Shown here: positions 61,621 to 64,000 of the stretch, one piece after another
Position numbering within the stretch: position 1 is the stretch's first letter
Layout of the letters: every line of letters starts with the position of its first letter
From: an uncultured Flavobacteriales bacterium
GTDB taxonomy: Bacteria; Bacteroidota; Bacteroidia; Flavobacteriales_D; Crocinitomicaceae
Direction of reading: 5' to 3'
Assembly (NCBI GenBank): GCA_905480145.1
Contig: CAJQPA010000031.1
Location: 1-64,000, forward strand
Length of the DNA: 64,000 nt
Translations under genes and position numbers: made by a program
The notes under the pieces: generated by a model
Database searches by the model: none
Told to the model about the DNA's origin: nothing
The model's input: only the letters and a program-made list of their open reading frames with translations

Positions 61621-62060
61621 AGTTATTTTATCTATTCGCTATTCTAATAGGAATAAGCTCATGTTCAACTTATTCAGATGAAGAACTACTTGATTTTGAC
61701 CAACAAATAGAAAGGTACCTTTCTGAAAAAAACATAGAATGTGAACGATCTGAATCTGGATTGTATTACAAAATTATTAATCAAGGCGAGGGTCAAAAAA
61801 TAAAATACAAGGATATTATTTCTTTTAAATATCGAGGTGAACTTTTGAACGGTTTGGTTTTTGACGAACAAAAAGATCCGGTAGAGTTTAAATTGGAGCA
61901 ACTAATTGCCTGTTGGAAAGAGATTATTCTAGAGTTGAATAAAGGTGGTAAAGCTTTTATTGTTTCTCCACCGCAACTAGGCTATGGCGATCATGATCTA
62001 GAAAACATCCCTAAAAACTCAATACTGACATTTGAGATAGAAGTTACTGACGTAAAGTAA
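61617..62060 (+). CDS. Small FKBP-like isomerase lipoprotein
   Basis: 147 aa. Lipobox ISSC after KLFYLFAILIG. The mature part keeps the outline of an FKBP domain (SGLYYKIINQGEGQKIKYKD; FKYRGELLNGLVFDE; IACWKEIILELNKGGKAFIVSPPQLGYG; NSILTFEIEVTDV) but is shorter and diverged. The hydrophobic pocket is altered (FDEQKDP instead of FDSS), so isomerase activity is doubtful. It is the last gene of the cca cluster. Confidence 0.8.
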   Translation: MKLFYLFAILIGISSCSTYSDEELLDFDQQIERYLSEKNIECERSESGLYYKIINQGEGQKIKYKDIISFKYRGELLNGLVFDEQKDPVEFKLEQLIACWKEIILELNKGGKAFIVSPPQLGYGDHDLENIPKNSILTFEIEVTDVK

Positions 62061-62191
62061 TAATTCTACCTTAAATTCTTGAAACGTTGAATTTAACAGA
62101 TATTAGACATTTCAAAACATTCGTGTTTTCACACTTTCAAAATAATACCCGATTTTTACCTTCTTCTGTTGATAAAGCAGATTCAAAGTCT

Positions 62192-62199
62192 TATTTTTG
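62192..62199 (+). promoter_or_regulatory. Promoter of sucD
   Basis: TATTTTTG with a TTG at 62169-62171 and a 20-nt spacer, the full Bacteroidota consensus, 36 nt upstream of the sucD ATG. Confidence 0.7.
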
Positions 62200-62235
62200 G
62201 GTTCAATTATATAAACGAAATTAAATAACCGCAAA

Positions 62236-63114
62236 ATGAGCGTATTAGTAAATAAAGATTCTAAAGTAATTGTTCAAGGATTTACAGGTAGTGAAGGTAC
62301 TTTTCACGCCGGTCAAATGATTGAATATGGAACAAACGTTGTTGGAGGTGTTACTCCAGGAAAAGGTGGTCAATCTCATTTAGATCGTCCTGTTTTTAAT
62401 ACAGTTGCTGAAGCGGTAGATAAAAAAGGAGCTGATGTTTCTATTATTTTTGTTCCTCCAGCGTTTGCTGCTGATGCAATTATGGAAGCAGCACAGGCTG
62501 GTATTAAAGTAATTGTTTGTATTACAGAAGGTATACCTGTTAACGATATGGTTAAGGCACAAGAGTTCATTTCTGAATACGATTGCACATTAATCGGTCC
62601 AAACTGCCCAGGTGTTATTACCGCTGGGGAAGCTAAAGTTGGAATTATGCCTGGTTTTGTTTTCGCAAAAGGAAATGTGGGAATTATTTCTAAGTCAGGT
62701 ACTTTAACGTATGAAGCGGCTGATCAAGTTGCAAAAGCTGGATTAGGAATCACAACTGCTATCGGAATCGGAGGAGATCCAATTATCGGAACTACAACGA
62801 AAGAGGCGGTTATGATGTTAATGAATGATCCTGAAACAAAAGGAATTGTAATGATTGGTGAAATTGGAGGTAATTTAGAGGCTGATGCAGCTCGCTGGAT
62901 TAAAGATAATGCAACTAAACCAGTTGTTGGGTTTATTGCTGGTGAAACAGCACCTAAAGGACGTACAATGGGTCATGCTGGTGCAATTGTAGGTGGAGAT
63001 GATGACACGGCAGAAGCTAAGAAAAGAATTATGAAAGAATGTGGTATTCACGTTGTTGATTCTCCAGCACAAATTGGAGCTAAGATGGCAGAGGTTATGG
63101 CTGTGACAGCTTAA
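62236..63114 (+). CDS. sucD: Succinate-CoA ligase subunit alpha
   Basis: 292 aa. TCA-cycle enzyme forming succinate and ATP/GTP from succinyl-CoA, working with SucC. Motifs are [23 protein letters not shown] (CoA-binding), [62 protein letters not shown] and the phosphohistidine loop [10 protein letters not shown]. The sucC gene is not next to it within the window, so the two subunits are encoded separately. Confidence 0.96.
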   Translation: MSVLVNKDSKVIVQGFTGSEGTFHAGQMIEYGTNVVGGVTPGKGGQSHLDRPVFNTVAEAVDKKGADVSIIFVPPAFAADAIMEAAQAGIKVIVCITEGIPVNDMVKAQEFISEYDCTLIGPNCPGVITAGEAKVGIMPGFVFAKGNVGIISKSGTLTYEAADQVAKAGLGITTAIGIGGDPIIGTTTKEAVMMLMNDPETKGIVMIGEIGGNLEADAARWIKDNATKPVVGFIAGETAPKGRTMGHAGAIVGGDDDTAEAKKRIMKECGIHVVDSPAQIGAKMAEVMAVTA

Positions 63115-63135
63115 TGTCTATTCGCTAGAGATATT

Positions 63136-63163
63136 AAAAGCCTTCTTCGGAAGGCTTTTTTTT
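63136..63163 (+). terminator. sucD terminator
   Basis: 10-bp perfect stem (AAAAGCCTTC and complement) with a UUCG tetraloop closed by C-G, followed by a run of eight Ts, 21 nt after the sucD stop. Confidence 0.92.
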
Positions 63164-63203
63164 GCCTTATATTTTTAAGTACTGATTACTAAAAGTTAAA
63201 GAC

Positions 63204-63235
63204 AAAAAAAGGTCTATCAAAATGATAGACCTTTT
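63204..63235 (-). terminator. Terminator of the cold-shock gene
   Basis: 13-bp perfect stem (AAAAGGTCTATCA and complement) with a 3-nt loop and a T-run on the minus strand, 24 nt after the stop. Confidence 0.87.
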
Positions 63236-63259
63236 ATACAAATATGTTTGAAGTTGTAA

Positions 63260-63451
63260 TTAAACTACTTTTACATTTACTGCATTTAATCCTTTTTCGC
63301 TTTCTTCAATATCGAAGCTTACTGTATCTCCTTCATTGATTTCTTCAACGATATCATTCGCGTGTACAAATACGTCCTTATCACCTTCATCCGGTGTAAT
63401 GAATCCAAATCCTTTTTGCGTGTTGAAAAATTTTACTGTTCCGTTACTCAT
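63260..63451 (-). CDS. Cold-shock domain protein
   Basis: 63 aa, a single cold-shock domain. RNA-binding motifs RNP1 (KGFGFI) and RNP2 (VFVHAND) are intact: [19 protein letters not shown]. Acts as an RNA chaperone and binds single-stranded nucleic acid. It has its own terminator. Its upstream region (63452-63649) contains an 8-bp inverted repeat (63482-63489 and 63518-63525) and a TACATTTA element (63475-63482). A structured leader of the cspA kind is therefore possible but unproven. Confidence 0.94.
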   Translation of the reverse strand: MSNGTVKFFNTQKGFGFITPDEGDKDVFVHANDIVEEINEGDTVSFDIEESEKGLNAVNVKVV

Positions 63452-63649
63452 ATCAATTATTTTTATTTTGAGTGTAAATGTAGGCTTTTAATATGGTTTG
63501 ACATAGAAGTAATTAAAAAAAGCCTTCTCTTATCTAAATTCAGAACTCGATGCAATCACTTCATAAATCGCAACTTCCTCATATAAGCGACACTTACAGG
63601 AGTAAAACCGCTAAAATATAATTGCACTAATAACCAGAATAAAAATCTA

Positions 63650-64000
63650 TTATTTTTTCATTCTTAAGGCCAATTCTTCTGGATTCTTCTGTAAATTAAG
63701 AATATCTTCTCTATCTGTAGAATATCTAACTGCATCAGGAACACCTCTTAAATTTTTAATCAAGCCCATCCAAGACCATACTTTTAATATATAATAAGTC
63801 ATATCTAATTGCCACCAAAAAAAACCAGCCTTTGCTGAACTCTGAAAATAATGATGATTATTATGCCATCCCTCTCCCATCGTGAAAAAAGCCAACAAAA
63901 AATGATTTTTTGATTCATCACCCGTTTTATATTTTTGTCTCCCGAAGTAGTGCATAATTGAATTAATCGAATAGGTACCATGGAATAAAAGAATAGTACT
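63650..64000 (-). CDS. Fatty acid desaturase (3' part, truncated by window edge)
   Basis: The frame is open to base 64000, reading HGTYSINSIMHYFGRQKY before the first in-window Met, so the gene starts outside. The third histidine box EGWHNNHHYF is intact, and the order HGTYSINS ... FGRQ ... GEGWHNNHH is that of membrane-bound delta-9 acyl-CoA/acyl-lipid desaturases. Such enzymes adjust membrane fluidity; the neighbouring cold-shock gene fits a cold-response setting, which is inference. The C-terminus ends LALRMKK. Confidence 0.9.
   Translation of the reverse strand, partial: STILLFHGTYSINSIMHYFGRQKYKTGDESKNHFLLAFFTMGEGWHNNHHYFQSSAKAGFFWWQLDMTYYILKVWSWMGLIKNLRGVPDAVRYSTDREDILNLQKNPEELALRMKK

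Overview
The window is AT-rich chromosomal DNA from a member of the Bacteroidota, most likely a flavobacterium. The evidence is an OmpA/TonB/SusC-type envelope repertoire, two proteins with type IX secretion (T9SS) sorting domains (one type A, one type B), a type III glutamine synthetase, SiaB-like and DUF4494 proteins, weak Shine-Dalgarno sequences, and many copies of the Bacteroidota promoter element TAnnTTTG just upstream of genes. The genus cannot be fixed from the sequence alone. I see no insertion sequence, prophage, integrase, CRISPR array, tRNA or rRNA, and the region reads as a stable housekeeping segment.

Layout. 1-3.5 kb: tail of an unknown gene, gyrB, an OmpA-domain protein. 3.4-9.1 kb: a tight six-gene minus-strand operon with a lipoprotein, a ribulose-phosphate-epimerase-like domain fused to a KdsD-like CBS pair, a type I-beta DAHP synthase, a KdsC-like phosphatase with an HTH-like N-terminus, a saccharopine/alanine-dehydrogenase-like oxidoreductase and a UMF1-type MFS permease. 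9.2-12.7 kb: an alpha/beta hydrolase-TerB-like fusion, a DCC-family protein, hbd and menB. 12.8-17.3 kb: a minus-strand operon of a WG-repeat protein, a TonB-like protein, a FemAB-like and an AAC(3)-like acyltransferase. 17.5-23 kb: rpmE (type B), a beta-helix lipoprotein, glutamine synthetase III, a small protein and a TonB-domain protein. 23-28 kb: M16 peptidase, pdxH, DUF4494, then a GlsB/OmpA/DUF2461 cluster. 28-37 kb: RluA-type pseudouridine synthase, OmpA-domain protein, hemE, ung, a TonB-dependent receptor, a LolA-like carrier. 36.7-45 kb: rnz, a STAS protein, pyrB-pyrR, SUI1, a SiaB-like kinase, a 1305-residue repeat-containing T9SS cargo and a cysteine-cluster protein. 45-54 kb: a disulfide-reductase-like flavoprotein without redox cysteines, folD, two FKBP isomerases, secreted endonuclease I, an AI-2E family permease and lhgO. 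54-64 kb: M14 peptidase, trmD, tsaC, a lipoprotein hydrolase, cca with a four-gene tail, sucD, a cold-shock protein and a truncated fatty acid desaturase.

The most informative signals are regulatory. About 27 exact TAnnTTTG elements sit upstream of genes, and nine of them lie only 3-8 nt before the start codon, which implies leaderless or nearly leaderless mRNAs, including pyrR, hemE, ung, trmD and cca. This also corrects several gene starts. It removes room for a 5' leader attenuator ahead of pyrR. Six genes appear to start with TTG. The best candidate for an undescribed metabolic system is the 3.4-9.1 kb operon; the best candidate for an unusual enzyme is the flavoprotein at 45.3 kb. All functional calls rest on reading motifs by eye, since no searches were run.
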